64,000 bases of DNA from Branchiostoma floridae (lineage: Eukaryota > Chordata > Leptocardii > Amphioxiformes > Branchiostomatidae): contig NC_049982.1 in NCBI RefSeq assembly GCF_000003815.2, positions 16,521,659-16,585,658 of the forward strand, written 5' to 3'. Positions 25,561 through 37,463 of the stretch are shown here, in pieces. Made by a program: the position numbers and the translations under genes. Under the pieces are notes generated by a model. The model ran no database searches, was not told the origin of the DNA, and worked only from the letters and a program-made list of their open reading frames with translations. The stretch's first letter is position 1; each line of letters opens with the position of its first letter.

Positions 25561-28500
25561 GTCAGTGATATCAGCCGCTGAATAGCTTTACATGTCAAAA
25601 TCTTGAATGCCATGATATAGCGCGCCAATACAATCGCCAAAACTTCAGGGTAACTTGTTGTGTTACCGATATGTATCTCCGACAAAACGTTGTTAACGTT
25701 ATTTCTATTGATTGACATGTGCAACTATCACTGTAAACGCCTAGTGTATGATAAGAAAGTCAGGAATTTTTGTGTAACTGCTGGGTTGCCCGTATTATTT
25801 AAAATTTAAACCACCACAGCTTGTGTAAAGGCACACCCTGGCAGCTCCCACCACACACCTGTGTTTGTAAATAAAGGCACGTGACTGTCGGGATTTTACC
25901 TTCCCAGAATTCCTGCAACAAAACATTACGTCATGTCCCACTGTAGGACAGGTATTTACAGGTGGCTGTAACGACAACTTCTTTTTTGGTGGGGGGAGTG
26001 ACTTAAAGTTTTGATTTTTTAAGGGGGGTGGGAGATTTAAACATGGACAATTTAGCAATGAAAGTTAGGGTGTAATCAATTTCCATAAACTGTGTCGTAC
26101 TGCTTTGTTGTGTTCCAAGTGTGTGTGTTACTTGATAACTGCCCCCTTACACCTCTGCTGGAGTATTTACACATTTTTAGCTTTCCAAAAATGTAAAAAC
26201 GTCATGGGCATTCACATAAGCAAAACAGCCAAGAAACATTGATGTCAAATTGTCATCAGTCAACAGTTTCTGCATTATTCAGCCATTACCTTTATCTGCC
26301 AAATTCCAAAGTTTGTGAGTTAGCTATAAAACCAATGCTATTACCAATATCAAGTGAAATGATCAGTTTCAAAATGTCAGGCTATCAAATTTTGCAAAGC
26401 ACTTATAAAGTTGGCATACTTAGCAGCTTCCCTTACTCCTCCTGTGTGCAGGTGACCACCTGTATGATGTCACCTTCATCTATCATGACAAGGATCTGGA
26501 CTTTGTGGTCCAGGCTGTGAGATACATCGAGCAACAGCAAGGCCTTAGGATCTACTATCGACACCGTGACTCTTCAGGGCCCATACTGAACAACATGGTC
26601 TACAGTATCCAGAATAGTTGTATTACTGTTGCAATCATCTCCCAGAATTTTCTGGAGGATACATTGCGTGACTATGAGCTACAGCTAGCAATCCTCACTG
26701 CTGTGAAACATGGACAGGGGTGTTTGCCGATTCTCCTTGACAACTGCAGAATTCCTGCAACATTGGAAACTATCGAAACGCATAAATACTGCAGGAGCAC
26801 AGAGTTTAAGGGGCTCAACAGCCTAGTTAAAGTCCACCTGAGCAATGTAAGTCAGTCTCATTATGTCATCAAGTATATAGTTTGTATTGATCATACAAGG
26901 TTCTACAAAAATCTAATTAATCTATGAAACAAAGTTTTTATAACATTGTTCTGAATTTCTCAAAGAACACAACTTCAAAATTACCCTTTCATTAATATGT
27001 TGGAATATAACTGCTATATTTTTTCCTATACATATTTCTTTTGCTCACCAGGTAAGAAGAAGGCTGGAGCTTCAAAGGACTATGTACACTCAAGGAGAAA
27101 CTGCAGAACGGACTGTTGCAGATGTGCATAGGCAGTCCTGCTTCCCCCATCCTCTCTCACAGAGGGTTGATACACAGGTAATATTTTAGCACTCCATCAA
27201 CTAGTGCTCCATATTCATAGTTGTAATTTATAGGTGTTGTGTCATGACATGAACGTACCACTAATGTCAGCTTAATTTCAGAAGGGTGATGGGTCTACAT
27301 AATTAGGACTGGAGGAGGAGACAAGAGTGTTGGTCAGAGGAGGGTCTTCATTGACGACAAACAGTGGATATACTTCACCAGGGGATTGAGATGGGGGTTT
27401 GGTCAACAGAAAATATATAACCTCAGTTAGCATTGATGCTATTAGCCCAAATCTGAGGTGGTAAGTAGAACATGATACAGCACATTAGGAGCTGTGTTAG
27501 CACAAAAAGTTGGTTTGATTCCACTGTCTTTTTGAAACTTAAACTACGCATAGTAAATTACTTGAATAACTAAAATGTAATATAACTGACAGATGTGTCT
27601 TCATTTGACAGCTTGCTAATGCAGCTTGACCTCCAACTGATTCTTGAATATCTATAATTCTCCAGGCTCTGAAGGGAATGATCATCCATGAAGTGTGGTA
27701 CCTGTTGTTCTTGATAGTGTTCCACATAAAGATGGTCACAAGGGGTCTTCCTGAAGGTAAGGGTTGATACAGGCAAAATACAGATAACAGTGCCCAGGGT
27801 TTACATTAGTTGCAAAATGTAGGTGCATTGTATGTTCAACTAGAGTTTGGCGACCTCATACCTCCATGAATATTAAGAGCTTTTGTAAATTTCATGCAAT
27901 TAATTGACATTAACATAATCTATGCATGGTGTTGGTCATCATTGACTTATGTACACATGTCACAATAATAAAATAAAAAAAATCATTAATCATAAAGAGG
28001 TTTTGCAATTTTTACATAAATTATGCAAATAAGTTCCTAATTACCATATAAGTGTTACATTTATTGAAGTCCAGTTATATTGCAAACAATGGAATTATAC
28101 AATTTCCTCATTAATTATGCAAATTAATTTCTCATTTGCATAACATGCATATTATTATGAACACCTTTGCCCAAGCTACTTGCATGCCTAAAATGATGTC
28201 AATCCGTCAATCCTTTCTGCCGTTATCCTCTTTGGAATGTCTTGACAAAAAAAAGCCCCTGCAGTTCCAAAATGAAATGTTAGGGGGCTGAAACCTGCCC
28301 CACTTTGTCATGACACTGCAAGCTATCTACCACCCAAATGTCAGGACCATATCACGTCCAGGACAAGAGATACATGGAAGAAACTGAGATGATAGAATAT
28401 TGTCATTAATTATGCAAATGTTTTGACATTTCATGGAGATAATAATAAGAAAGAGGCTGCCCTAGATATAGGTGTTTAATGAAGGTCTGGTATCTGGTGA

Positions 28501-29440
28501 TGGCATATGAGCAGATAACCAGAATGAAATCCCAGACATAACCATATTCATGCATGATATATCCCAATCATTGACTCACTTGTTTACTCTAACTCTTAGG
28601 TAAAATAATGATTTACTCCTACATGACACGACACTGTAACAATCAGTGCGATGACAAAATCTTGTTCACCTTGTAGGGAGATACGGAACTTGTAACGGCC
28701 TTGGCTGGTTGCACAATGGCTCCCGCTGTGTAATGTCTCTCCTGCAGTCAGCATACATGTGTCTGCAGGTAGCATGTAAGACTGCAATGGCACCCCTACA
28801 CTTGGTATGGGCCCAGGTCTTCCGCCAACCTGAAGATTCCAGTCTTATGACTTACATAGGGATGCATCTGTACAACAGTACAAATATCTTAGTTCTTATA
28901 CTTGTCTTTCACATAGTTTGGCACAATAACTATTCATTACTTAGTTTGAACAGTACATTTCTCATTGTCCCTTTTGTGAAAGGCCACTTCTGTGGTCAGC
29001 ATACCTCAGCCTATCGGAAAAAACTCAAACAAATGTATGAGTGTTGCAAGAAAATCAGAAAGAAGAAGACAAGAGCAGAGTTGAGAAGATGTTTATTCTC
29101 TGCCAAGACTAGCTATACCAATGTGCGGAACTGTATCATAGCATCATTAGGATATGAACTGTTGCAATGGGCAGTCCTTGTGTATTGTACTGCCAAAGGA
29201 GTCTTTGATTTTACCACGCTTCCAACATTAAACACTTTTCAGCTGATCGTTTTGTTTCTCCACACATGTTATCTTGTTGCGCATTTATGGCTCTACTACC
29301 ATGACTCTACTATGTATACCCTCATAGAAAAAAACAGATTTCACTATCCAGAATTGATGGAGGACAGTAATTTTCACATTTATCATGTAGAATTGATGAA
29401 TTTTGTGTCTTGGTATTATGACAAGGGACAGTTCAAGTAA
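25500..29440 (+). CDS. TIR-domain protein with C-terminal four-helix membrane domain, copy 2
   Basis: Joined exons 25500-25560, 26452-26846, 27052-27177 and 28748-29440 give a 424-residue protein with phases 1, 0, 0, the same gene structure as copy 1. Residues 22-152 are the TIR domain: box 1 DVTFIYHDKD, box 2 region YYRHRDSSGPILNN, strand CITVAIISQNF, and DYELQLAI with the usual helix glutamate. Residues 153-194 are a Gln/Arg-rich linker. Residues 195-424 have four hydrophobic segments, the inter-helix motif AKTSYTNVRNC, and HTCYLVAHLWLYYHD near the end. The membrane domain aligns with copy 1 throughout, and several motifs are almost identical. TIR conservation between the copies is lower, so the membrane domain appears to be the more constrained part. 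An optional cassette (27666-27756 with 28677-28747) would lengthen it to 478 residues. Confidence 0.85.
26452..26846 (+). CDS. TIR copy 2, exon 2 (TIR domain)
   Basis: Acceptor TGTGTGCAG, donor GTAAGT. Encodes the complete TIR domain. Only 7 CpG by hand count in 395 bp, against 28 in the paralogous exon. Confidence 0.85.
27052..27177 (+). CDS. TIR copy 2, exon 3 (linker)
   Basis: Acceptor GCTCACCAG, donor GTAATA; 42 codons, phase 0 at both ends. Encodes an Arg/Gln/Thr-rich linker, longer than the 28-codon linker of copy 1. Confidence 0.7.
27666..27756 (+). CDS. TIR copy 2, possible cassette exon with extra hydrophobic segment
   Basis: Acceptor TTCTCCAG, donor GTAAGG, open in phase 0 and leaving phase 1. 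It encodes VWYLLFLIVFHIK, a membrane-helix-like segment. The leaving phase fits an upstream extension of the last exon that starts at 28677 after TTGTAG, and that extension is open into the main exon. Copy 1 has no counterpart that I can see, so it may be an alternative exon or chance. Confidence 0.4.
27838..28500 (+). repeat. Dispersed AT-rich repeat in TIR copy 2 intron
   Basis: Begins with the same block as 12701-12733. Further along, blocks such as CTGCAGTTCCAAA, GGGGGC and a run describing TATCTACCACC recur in the same order at 38740-38890. It looks like a decayed member of one repeat family; no coding capacity. Confidence 0.55.
28748..29440 (+). CDS. TIR copy 2, exon 4 (membrane domain)
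   Basis: Acceptor CTCCTGCAG, stop at 29438-29440. The start at 28748 is set by phase 0 from the linker exon and by alignment with copy 1. The frame is also open upstream to 28679, which is needed for the cassette form. Confidence 0.85.
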   Translation, partial: SAYMCLQVACKTAMAPLHLVWAQVFRQPEDSSLMTYIGMHLYNSTNILVLILVFHIVWHNNYSLLSLNSTFLIVPFVKGHFCGQHTSAYRKKLKQMYECCKKIRKKKTRAELRRCLFSAKTSYTNVRNCIIASLGYELLQWAVLVYCTAKGVFDFTTLPTLNTFQLIVLFLHTCYLVAHLWLYYHDSTMYTLIEKNRFHYPELMEDSNFHIYHVELMNFVSWYYDKGQFK

Positions 29441-30620
29441 AAGACAAGAGTTTGTTACATGCATCTTTCTTTTGAAATAGTGAAATCTAAGAAAATGCAT
29501 AAAAGAAGATATTACCAAGGTTTGGTGACTTTTGATTCTTTAGTGTTATGTCTAAGAAGAAGAAGGTTAGCTATTCCCCCTTTGTAAGGGATGTTTCCTA
29601 CGCTTGTCAGAACATAACATGTCATACATGTTGTAAAGGAAAGCTCTGTGCAGAAGGAAAATTCAGCTTATCATATGAAAAAGACATTTCAATCTGATGG
29701 ACATCTCACATGAAGTCATCTCGTTTCAACAGATGCTTCAGGACAATTTAGTCAAATGTAAAGACTTCATTCATAAAGAACAATTCTATGCAAATTGCAG
29801 ACCACTATACAATATATGTATATATATACTGCTTGTACATTGTACAATCATGTTAAATGACCGATAACTAGCAAATGTATGCAGTTAAACTGGTTTGTAA
29901 GTTTCCATACAGAGAGTGTGGCAACAAGATGTTTTACAATGACTGTGTCATTTTGTACTATATGATATAGATATAATGAGAAAATGCAAATTCAAGTTTT
30001 GAGGAGTAAGCACTGTCACGGTGGTCTGTTACAGTATGCTACATTTGCATACTACCGGTATACAGAAGTCATCATCATATGGTGCAAAGTCTTGTTCTTT
30101 TGGACAAACCAGGAGGGAAGAGTTGAATAAAATATGATACTTTGATGCAAATGTTGCTTTTGTCTTTAATTGCTGTCACACGAAAATGTCAGTCAGTCCT
30201 TTAGGACCATTGTGCAAATGCAATAGGCCAGAAAAAAGATGATGCCCTTGTAGTTTATCTAATGTTTGTTCAAACTATTCTTGCCCCAAATCCTGAACAT
30301 CTGAGTTTGAGGACTTGTATTCCATGGATTGTCTTGGCATCCATGGATTGTCTTGGCAGTTGTTTTTTCTGCTCAGGATGGCCATCATATTTGATTCATA
30401 TCAGCTTGAGTGCAGAACAACAGTCAAAGCTACATTTATCCATATATGGAGCTTTGACTAATCTTCCATTATGGTATTTCCCCTGATTTTATTCAATTAA
30501 ATTTCCAGTTTTAAATCATTTTCATTCATCGCAATAAATCTGGGTGGTCTTGCAACAAACAGTATGTCTGGACTGTTTTCAGCAGCGCTGAAGCACCATC
30601 TAGTAATGAGCAGTAGTACT
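29441..30620. other. 3' UTR and spacer after TIR copy 2
   Basis: AATAAA at 30126-30131 is the best polyadenylation signal, about 0.7 kb past the stop. A 19-21 bp tandem pair containing CCATGGATTGTCTTGGCA lies at about 30322-30359. Confidence 0.45.
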
Positions 30621-30626
30621 TCAGCC

Positions 30627-31560
30627 AGGAACAACAGGTCTGTCCTTGGTGCTGAACACTCCACGTATAAGAACAGGTCAGTTCTTGGTGCTGAACACTA
30701 TCCACATATAAGAACAGGTCAGTTCTTGGTGCTGAGCACTGTCCACATAAGAACAAGTCTGTCCTTGGTGCTGAACACTATCCACATATAAGAACAGGTC
30801 AGTTCTTGGAGCTGAACACTATCCACATATAAGAACAGGTCAGTTCTTGGTGCTGAGCACTGTCCACATAAGAACAAGTCTGTCCTTGGTGCTGAACACT
30901 ATCCACATACAACAACAGGTCAGTTCTTGGTGCTGAACACTATCCACACATAAGAACAAGTCTGTCCTTGGTGCTGAATGCTGTCCACACAAATGAACAG
31001 GTCTGTCCTTGGTGCTGAACACTCCACGTATAAGAACAGGTCAGTTCTTGGAGCTGAACACTATCCACATATAAGAACAGGTCAGTTCTTGGAGCTGAAC
31101 ACTATCCACATATAAGAACAGGTCAGTTCTTGGTGCTGAGCACTGTCCACATAAGAACAAGTCTGTCCTTGGTGCTGAACACTATCCACATACAACAACA
31201 GGTCAGTTCTTGGTGCTGAGCACTGTCCACATATAAGAACAAGTCTGTCCTTGGTGCTGAATGCTGTCCACACAAATGAACAGGTCTGTCCTTGGTGCTG
31301 AACACTCCACGCATAAGAACAGGTCAGTTCTTGGTGCTGAATACTATCAACATATAAGAACAGGTCAGTCATTTGTGCTGAGCACTGTCCACGTAAGAAC
31401 AAGTCTGTCCTTGGTGCTGAACACTATCCACATATAACAACAGGTCAGTTCTTGGTGCTGAACACTATCCACACATAAGAACAAGTCCCTCCTTGGTGCT
31501 GAATGCTGTCCACACATAGGTTTGTCCTTGGTACTGAGCACTATCCACACATAAGAACAG
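30627..31560 (+). repeat. 40-bp minisatellite array 1
   Basis: About 23 imperfect units averaging 40 bp, core TTGGTGCTGAACACTATCC followed by an ACATAAGAACAGGTC-like half. Higher-order structure is visible: a block of several units starting near 30800 recurs about 284 bp later with the same variant order. The repeats create long minus-strand frames that are not genes. The same unit, inverted, forms arrays at 54110-54700 and 56632-56830. Confidence 0.95.
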
Positions 31561-34500
31561 AACCTGTTCATTTGAATGTTTGTTCGATGACAACAGGCCC
31601 TCCCACAAGTGGACGGAGGGTCTTCCAGGTGTTGGAACGCCTTTTCTAATGAGCGCTTGAACCCATTCCTGAATTTGCTCATGTGTAACGTTAGGGACCA
31701 ATCAGTACTATTCTTTTAATAGTCATCTTCCTCTTTTATTGACCAAAACATTAAATGTAACTTACAAACATTATTGTATAAGTTAACACTTGCAGGGTAT
31801 ATGTCACAAAATAGCAAAATGATAATCAGGACAGCCCTGCAAGTTTTAGGGTTTACATCTGATTACAGAACTGTACCAAATCATCAGCCATGACCTCAAA
31901 TTTTTCACAACGTTTTGTTCCTCACACCTTGCACTTCTCTGGATGGCATGATAGCAAGGAGAACATCTCTACCCAGCTTTCAGCACAGTCACCGTAAGTT
32001 TAGGGTCAAGGGTTAGGGTTAGGATTACCTCAACCTGATTTCAACAATGTTTCTCAAGCATATGTAGTATAAATGTGAAGGTCATGGCAGTCTTACCAAA
32101 ATTTAAAGTTAAAAGCAACAAAAGTCTAATAGTATACAATATGAAGATTTCTGCAACTTCCCCCTTGTCACCCAATACATGTACATTGTGCAGTGCCATG
32201 CATTCCATAAACTTTTCACTACCAATAGACTGTTTTCAATATGATCTGGGTTGAGCTAATCTCAGCAGGGACAGGGTTTGGCTTAGATGAGACGCAGGGC
32301 CAAAAATGCTGATGGATTAGCAAATGTTCAAGCATGACTTGTAAAGCTCTGAGCTGAACCCTACATCTGCTTAAAGATTAGTTTTAGCCTGGTGTCAGAA
32401 CTGCATGTAACGTTAGTTTGTTTGATTCTTGAACAACTTAGCTGTTACATCTGAATCTTTCTCAGTAAGGACCTGTCTGATGTACAGACCTTGATTACAA
32501 CCTTTCTTCAAAGTTGCCTTCTACATAAAAGCACATCTCAAGTGAATTGAAGCCAAGCAGAGAGACAAAGCAGAAGGGTTATGTTCATCCTCCCAAAGTG
32601 GCCAATATTGACAGGTGCTTTAACATCAATGGACAGCCCGCTATTTGGGTAACAAGACCTTCTCAAAAAGATTGAGTCAGATTGATTTTCCTTTGTCCCT
32701 AGTGATGATTCAATTCGAGATTCAAGTATAAGGGAATTATAGAGGATGATGAAACTGCTGGGCCCAAAAGAGAACAAAAGCTTGTGTCATTACATTTGCT
32801 TAATCCTTTGGCACCATCAGGTTGTAAATGGTTTATCCATTTGCTTTGTCGATACTTCAACCATGATGGGAGATGAATGGTACCACCGATTCTGCAGACA
32901 ATGCAGAAAAGCACAACCTTCTACAGCTTCAGACTAATTGTTGGGATATAGCAAAGATAGATGTGTCTGCAGGTCTGTGATTTGCCTCATCTTGGTAATT
33001 GAGAATGGATCCTAAACGATCATTCTGCCCAACCCCACCCCTCAAACTTATACTGACAATACTTTGGAATATCACCAAGGTCTTGATGAATATGATAATG
33101 AGCCAATGCTTTAGTCTGATAAAGATGAAAATCAATAATACTTGCAAACTTCCCCTTTCAGCCTCTCTGGCTAATACACCACTTTTGAGAATGACAACAA
33201 TCAGTTTTCTGTTGTCTCAGACAAATGGATGGCAACCCTCTACTCAATGAATAGCTGTTTTCTCTTTATCGCTCTTGCTGCAGATTTGGCTGATAATTAC
33301 ACATTGATTTGTCAATTGGGGTCAAGTTTAGATCGATTGTAGTCCCAGGCATAGGCACTGATGAATGGCAGTCACTTGGGACGGGGACCCCAGGCTGACA
33401 AGTCTTCAATACCTCAGTGACCAGTGGATGATTTACCTTATCCTGCTACAGATCATTACCTCATCTCCTGGGGGTGAACTTTATTGTATTCCTGTAGACA
33501 TTTGTTAGCATTACATCTGAGGTATGCTGCCAAATGTCTGTGTCAAGTTTCCATGTGACTGGAAAGTAAAGTTATTTTAGTACAACCTGAAATGATAGAA
33601 TGCATTTTTTTTCAGTTTTCTAAACTGTCAAACCAACACACACAAAAAAGTGATGTAGCAGCTACATTGTATAGTCACAGATTTTCAGAAACTGTAGAAT
33701 GATAGAACGATTGAAAGAGATAGTTCAGCAACTTACACATGTAGCATTTGGAATTTCCCTTGTCTGAGGAGTGCCAGTCCTTAAAGTTTGGGACAGGTGG
33801 AAAGTACTATTCCAGGACTGATAGCTGTCATAATTGTGATTTCATTATGAGGTGGGTCTATCAAATTTTAAAGTATAAATTTTGAGTCAACTTCTGCTGT
33901 AACAATAAAGGTCAACTATGATCCTCACAAGGGAAATAATTTCTGTGGTTCCTTGACCAAGACAAATCCTGGGTTTATCATGTACAATGTACAACAGTTG
34001 CTATTATGTCATTAGATACAATGTATATGGAGTCACTTCTTTGTGTACAGGATTTTCACACAAAGCTGACAGCTGTCTTGAGAGTCTCAGAAATAGCTCA
34101 CAGGAGAAGCAGTTACGTTTTGGTAGAGTGACAACCATATCAGGTGAATGTAAAAGTTTCAGCTTGAGAACTTTCTTGTGAGTGTCTGTACAGCACTGAG
34201 TGCAATGATATGTTACAATCCAAGCATCTCGTTTTGAGTCAAGTTAAATAACATAGACAATATCTTGTCCATGAAGCACAGGTAAATCACAAGTATCAAT
34301 AACATTTATCTTCGGGCCTAGAGGATTGACCATTGATGGTGTGCTGTGAAGTGTCTTCAATCAACAGTTACTAATGGATCATGTGACTCTGTGGTAATGT
34401 AATGTATCCTATTACCCATCCAGCCTGGGGGTGTTAACCATCAATGTGTGACATTACAGAGTGTGTTTAAGGTTTGATAAATGATATGTCCTTGTGCTGA

Positions 34501-36173
34501 GGGGGGAAGCTGAAACTTTTTATCAAGTTATCAAGCAAGGTCAGTAATTTCAATGGCTGTTCTTCTCTGTTTCACATTCAAGGCTGCCAAAGAGGCTGTG
34601 ACAGTCTGGAAATATTTTCCATTCCAACATCCACTAGGTCATATTTGTTTCTTCACTTGTAAAAGAATGTTCTACTGTTTGCTCCCCATATTACCAAACA
34701 TTTGCAACATTTGAAGTTTCAAGAAAGCACCTTGAAATAAAATGTACATTGAAACAATTCATTGCATGGGTAGTTGTTGTCTACAATGTCATTGATGCAA
34801 TGATACTGCCAACTTCCTCTTCCCTTTGAAGCAACCACAATCAACTTGCTGATTATTCTGTCGCTTGTGAGTGAAGGGTCAAGGTCACCAGCCAACTTGC
34901 AGTGTTGATAACTCTTCACACAGTCAAGCTTGGACATTCATCATAAGTCACTACATATCTCATTCTGGAAATGCTTTTGTGCCAAGCATCAATGAAAGTT
35001 GTTACTATCCAGGCAGACTGATGTATTTTAGGGTTACATTACCCCATTCATGGCCCCTGAAATATGAATGATCAATCCTATGTTTTCTTCTTCTGCAGTT
35101 TCAGCAAGAAGACAGTGTTTCTGCAAAACTGTTAATTTTTTCCTTAATGCATTCACAGTAATGTGCTTTTTATGCTATTTTACCATTGAATACTAGTTTT
35201 AAATGTCAATAATCCATGATAAATCAGCCTTTCCCTTGGCTCCAGAGGTGTTGAAATAGATTGGCCATTCTATTCATAAAGATGAGATAGATTAGAGTTT
35301 GATGACCTGGGCTTTGATTGCCTTTTCCCCACTGACAGGTGAAAATTGTGTGTAATTCCTTCACATGAAGATTAATGTTCCCTTCTCCAGAATTGATAGG
35401 GATTGACTGGCATTTATCTATTTGAAGGGGAGGGACTTGCAATTCGGGATATATCAAGGATGTACCAGTAAAAGTTACTAATAACTTGTTTTATACTTGT
35501 TATCCTTTCAGTGACAGAATAGAGGCAGTAAAGAGAAAATAATACTGCAGAGAGGTCAAGCAATTAGGAAGAGAAGCTGTCTGACTTGCCAAGTACTCCA
35601 AACCCTAATCATCAGTCAATCCAGATTGGGGGTTTCTAGGCAAAACTTGTTAGATGAAAAATCATTATAGATGTATTTAGAATTTAAAAAAAAATCATCT
35701 TAAACCTTATCACTTCAACAAAATCAGAAGAAGAAAAACACAGATTGCAATACATGTTGTTGACATCTATGAAATGCACAATCACATAATAATCCATCAC
35801 AGGATAACATTTACACAAACATAATTTTACATTCTCAACTGTGCTGGGAACAACTTAGGCCCCAGCACACTGACCATGATTGCTTAATCCATTTTGTACC
35901 AAAATCCATATCAAGTAATCAGTTAATCAATTGATTGCCTGAGGCTTTACCAGCGATGACCCACATATGAACAATAACACTTAATGGTGATCAGGACTAA
36001 AAAAACATCAATGCTTGGTTTAAAAAAAATCAATTATTTCCCATGATTAAAAGGGTGACCTGCAATCATTATGAAACAATCAATATAAAAGAATAGCTGC
36101 TCAAAAATAAAGTACTTTGTTGATGAAAAATATGATAATTGATGTAAATGAAAGGATGTTGAGGGAGCAGGCA
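31561..36173. other. Intergenic, CpG-poor
   Basis: About 4.6 kb with only short frames. No domain, RNA gene or splice-supported exon seen on either strand. Confidence 0.5.
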
Positions 36174-36333
36174 CTGTAAATGCATTTAAGTTTGTAGGGA
36201 TTTACTTTCGCGGTAGCGGGGAAATGGAGTGTTTGCGGTGGTTTTAAGTTTGCGGTAGTGCCATAGACTGCAGTCTCATACTATAATGAAAAAATGAATG
36301 GCTTTAAGTTCGCAGACATTTCTGCATTTACAG
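36174..36333. mobile_element. Small foldback element (MITE-like), about 160 bp
   Basis: Ends are inverted copies of CTGTAAATGCA. The inside contains repeated TTTAAGTTTG/CGGT-like text and is richer in CpG than its flank. Too short to code for a transposase, so non-autonomous if mobile. Confidence 0.55.
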
Positions 36334-37463
36334 CATTGGGCAATGACTGGTTTGTCCCTTGAGCAGATGACACCAAAATGCAGCTACCAGCACCAGAGTT
36401 ATCAGATCACTTAGGTGTACACTCACTTATCATCAGCCAGATAATCAGCTCCCCCACCCAACATCACATGGCACTGCAAGGAATATAGAGCCTCAGCATC
36501 TGCCTCCCTCACTCAGAAAATCTCCTTTTAAGGTTATCTTGAGTCCTTGAGGTCATGCCTCAGCTTTGCTGACTGTAGCTCTTACTGCCTGGTGTGTGGT
36601 TAATAATATCCTGTTTTCCTCCCCACCTGGTGATGGTTCCTTAACAGGACGCACCAGTGGTGCATGGGATTGGGCAAGGTGTTAAGCTGGGCTGAAAGAC
36701 TCTACCTGACCCTGATGGCAAACATGTATGACTAACAGGTTAGGACTAGGGATAACAGGTTCTGGAGTAAAAACCACGCTCCAATATCAACACCTGGTAT
36801 CTTGCAAATTAAAGGAATAGACAAATTTACACCTTGTTATCCAACAGGAGATAAAGACTTATGGTGATCTCCTTTACATCTAGGTGCCAAAGTCGCTACG
36901 GCTTTTTAAAGATTGAAAAAGAAAATAGAACAAACAACAGTTACCAAAGAAGGGGAACTAGATGGCAAAAAAAAATTGATGAGCCTTTCCTCATCATTTC
37001 TACCTGCATATACACAAAATTGAAAACACACACACAAACAAACAAACACTACAAGTACAGCTATTGTCAAACTGCTCCATTGCCAATTTTATTACAGTAT
37101 CTTGTAACAGTACCATACATATACATGTATAAGTAGGGTTAAAACCCACAGCAATATACAGTTTGCAACAAGAAGTTCAGTTTTACCTGAACAGAGGCAG
37201 TATCTTGGGACAAAAGATTCCTACATCCAGCCTAACCTTGGTACAGGCTTCTGCTTGGAGTAAAGCTTTCGTGTTTTTGCTTTATTCTGAAATTTGTATA
37301 ATATTATGCTGATATTTTGAAATATGTTCCTGTCATGAAGAAGTACACAAATAGAAGGGAGACTCAATCAACAACAACAGCTAGTAATGCTATTTCTGAC
37401 TGACTGACTGATGGATGGAATGGATTTTAGCAATGTATAAGGATGACCAATAAATCCCATACC
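36334..37463. other. Intergenic, no gene seen
   Basis: Simple-sequence patches (ACACAAACAAACA at about 37030) and short frames only. Confidence 0.5.

Noticed and set aside
27666-27756. Polycystin-like helix in the cassette exon
   Set aside because: Resemblance is only general hydrophobicity with Leu/Phe/Val; too short to claim a channel family.
30627-31560. CRISPR-like array
   Set aside because: Units are continuous imperfect tandem copies with no unique spacers, in an animal genome.
30526-31701. Several minus-strand frames rich in repeated HQ-TC and TDL phrases
   Set aside because: They are translations of the 40-bp minisatellite; frame shifts between units break them.
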